From Pelagibacteraceae bacterium AG-470-E16 (GTDB lineage Bacteria > Pseudomonadota > Alphaproteobacteria > Pelagibacterales > Pelagibacteraceae), in NCBI GenBank assembly GCA_003209195.1, contig QCSF01000001.1:112271-176270 (forward strand): a stretch of 64,000 bases of DNA. Reading direction: 5' to 3'. The notes below the pieces were generated by a model that had not been told where the DNA came from, made no database searches, and saw nothing but the letters and a program-made list of their open reading frames with translations. Below, piece by piece: positions 62,412-64,000 of the stretch; within the stretch, counting starts at the first letter, position 1, and every line of letters begins with the position of its first letter. The position numbers and the translations under genes are program-made.

Positions 62412-64000
62412 TTAAAACACCTCCTAATATGATCAAAAATAAACTAAACCAAATTCCATGAATAAAAAAATTGTAATAAAATCTTGCGCCCACTATTGTT
62501 TTATTTAAATCTGGAAAATTTATAGCTAAATAATAATTTGAAAAGATTGTAGGCTTAATACTAGTTTCTGATGTAATTTGATCAGGCTGTAAATATCGCC
62601 TCATAGATGGTTTTAAATAAAAAGTTTTTTTCTCATAATCTATAATTTCAAAATCGGTCTGCATTTCTAAATAATTTTCAATATTGTGAATTTTTTGATT
62701 TTTAAAATTAATTGAAAAATTGTTAAATTTTTTAATTTGACCAACATCGATCTCAAAATCTTTAGTTTCTGAATAGTAAGAATTAAGAAAAACCGATAAG
62801 AAAAATATTCCTATGCCTAAATGCGATAGAAATCTTGGATATTGAAAAAAATTATTAACTTTCAAGCTTTTGAAAATTTCAAATAAAATATTTAAAATTA
62901 AAATCAGAGAGGATGCTAATCCGAGATAAAGAATTATGTCGTTTTTTTGAGACAAAACAACAATTACAAACGAGAATAATAATGAGACTAAAAAAATTGT
63001 AATAAATGAGTAAAACTGTTTAAATCCTAGGTTGTTAGTCCACTTCAATATGGGTCCAAAAGACATTGTAACTAAAAAAATGAAAACGAATGGTGCTAAA
63101 ATTTTATTATAATAATCTGGACCTATAGAAATAGTTTCTCCAAAAATAGATAAAATTATTGGATAGATAGTCCCAAGCAAGACAACAAATAAAAAAAATA
63201 AAAGAAATAAATTATTTATATTTAAAAAACTTTCTTTAGAGAAAAATGCCGTTTGATAATATATTGTTTTTTTTGAATATATTATTTGAATGACTAATGC
63301 TGAAGTAGTAATTAAAAAGATAATAAGTAAAATGAAGACTCCTCTATCTGGGTCATTAGCAAATGCATGAACAGAATTTAAAATACCTGATCTCACTAAA
63401 AAAGTTCCTAGTAAACTAAAGGAAAAAGTCAAAATTGCTAAAAGTGCTGTCCAGTTTCTCATATTATTTTTTAACTTTAAAACAAGTAACGAATGTATTA
63501 ACGCTGTGCTGGCAAGCCATGGCATCAATGAAGCATTTTCGACTGGATCCCAAAACCAATATCCGCCCCATCCGAGTTCATAATATGCCCATATAGACCC
63601 AAGGCCAATGCCTAAAGTTAAAAAAACCCACGATATCATTATCCATGGCCAACAAATTTTTGCCCAATGGTTGTTTAATCTATCCTTAATTAGACCTGCT
63701 AAAACTAAACTTAATGTCAATGAAAATCCAACATATCCTAAATATAAAAATGGTGGATGAATCACTAATAATGGATCTTGTAATATGGGATTCAAACCTA
63801 AGCCTTCAATTGGTCTTGGAATAATCATGTCAAATGGATTTGATTTTGTTATTAAAAAAATTAAGAATATTAAGAAAATATTATTTTGGAAAAAAATAAC
63901 CCATGATTTAAAATTAATATCATTCTGATCAATTATTGAAAAAAAAGTTCCATATAAAGCAACAATAACTACAAACAACAGTAAACTTCCTTCATGATTT
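62389..64000 (-). CDS. ccmF: cytochrome c haem lyase subunit CcmF (N-terminus outside window)
   Basis: Large polytopic protein joining haem to apocytochrome c. The reading frame is open to the right edge, where the last visible residues read NHEGSLLLF, a conserved CcmF segment, so the gene continues beyond the window and the apparent start near 63978 is not real. The WWD-type haem-handling motif GWGGYWFWDPVENASLMPW is present, with many membrane helices and a periplasmic domain near the C-terminus. About 100 or more N-terminal residues are missing. Followed by ccmG and ccmH. Confidence 0.96.

Overview
This window looks like a piece of a SAR11-type alphaproteobacterium (Pelagibacterales). The sequence is very AT-rich, genes are packed with gaps of a few bases or short overlaps, and TTG and GTG starts are common. 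The gene neighbourhoods are alphaproteobacterial: rsfS-rlmH-ctpA-rppH, the five-gene F1 ATP synthase operon behind priA, mdh-sucCDAB-lpd beside sdhCDAB, hisC-tyrA divergent from metXW, and ccmFGH. There is no mobile element, CRISPR array, rRNA, recognisable tRNA or phage gene, and no gap longer than about 175 bp. The taxonomic call is inference from composition and gene order. Layout, left part (1-15910): a secreted-protein N-terminus on the left edge, argH, the small lipoprotein lptM, lysA, an acyltransferase, then tyrA and hisC on the minus strand. A SAM-II-type riboswitch precedes metX-metW. A methyltransferase diverges from gloB. A long plus-strand run follows: rplU, rpmA, obgE, proB, proA, nadD, rsfS, rlmH, ctpA, rppH. 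Middle (15903-44194): almost entirely minus strand. It holds atpHAGDC, priA, a small transaldolase on the plus strand, and a central-carbon block. Transcription of that block runs sdhC-sdhD-sdhA-sdhB-mmsA-asd-mdh-sucC-sucD-sucA-sucB-lpdA, covering 2-oxoglutarate to oxaloacetate almost completely (fumarase and citrate synthase are elsewhere). Upstream lie ffh-rpsP-trmD-rplS and leuC-leuD-leuB. Right part (44195-64000): a structured ffh leader, dapF, ftsY and csaA on the plus strand, then a minus-strand accessory region. That region has an alpha/beta hydrolase, an EamA transporter, a 75-residue membrane protein, an amidase, a TRAP transporter (dctP, dctQ, dctM) with an internal terminator, and a 2-hydroxyacid module (FMN oxidase, aminotransferase, glcD, glcE, glcF, NAD(P)-dependent 2-hydroxyacid dehydrogenase). 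It ends with a PagL-like lipid A deacylase, a Nudix hydrolase, and ccmH, ccmG, ccmF, with ccmF running off the right edge. Most of the window is ordinary core metabolism. The points most worth a second look are: a 33-nt A homopolymer that puts ccmH out of frame; a metX leader in which a perfect hairpin sits between the only good Shine-Dalgarno and the start codon, next to the SAM-II pseudoknot; a roughly 110-nt ffh 5' leader with mutually exclusive hairpins; and the clean absence of rimM and mtaB from operons that usually contain them. I did not find an obviously new multi-gene system.
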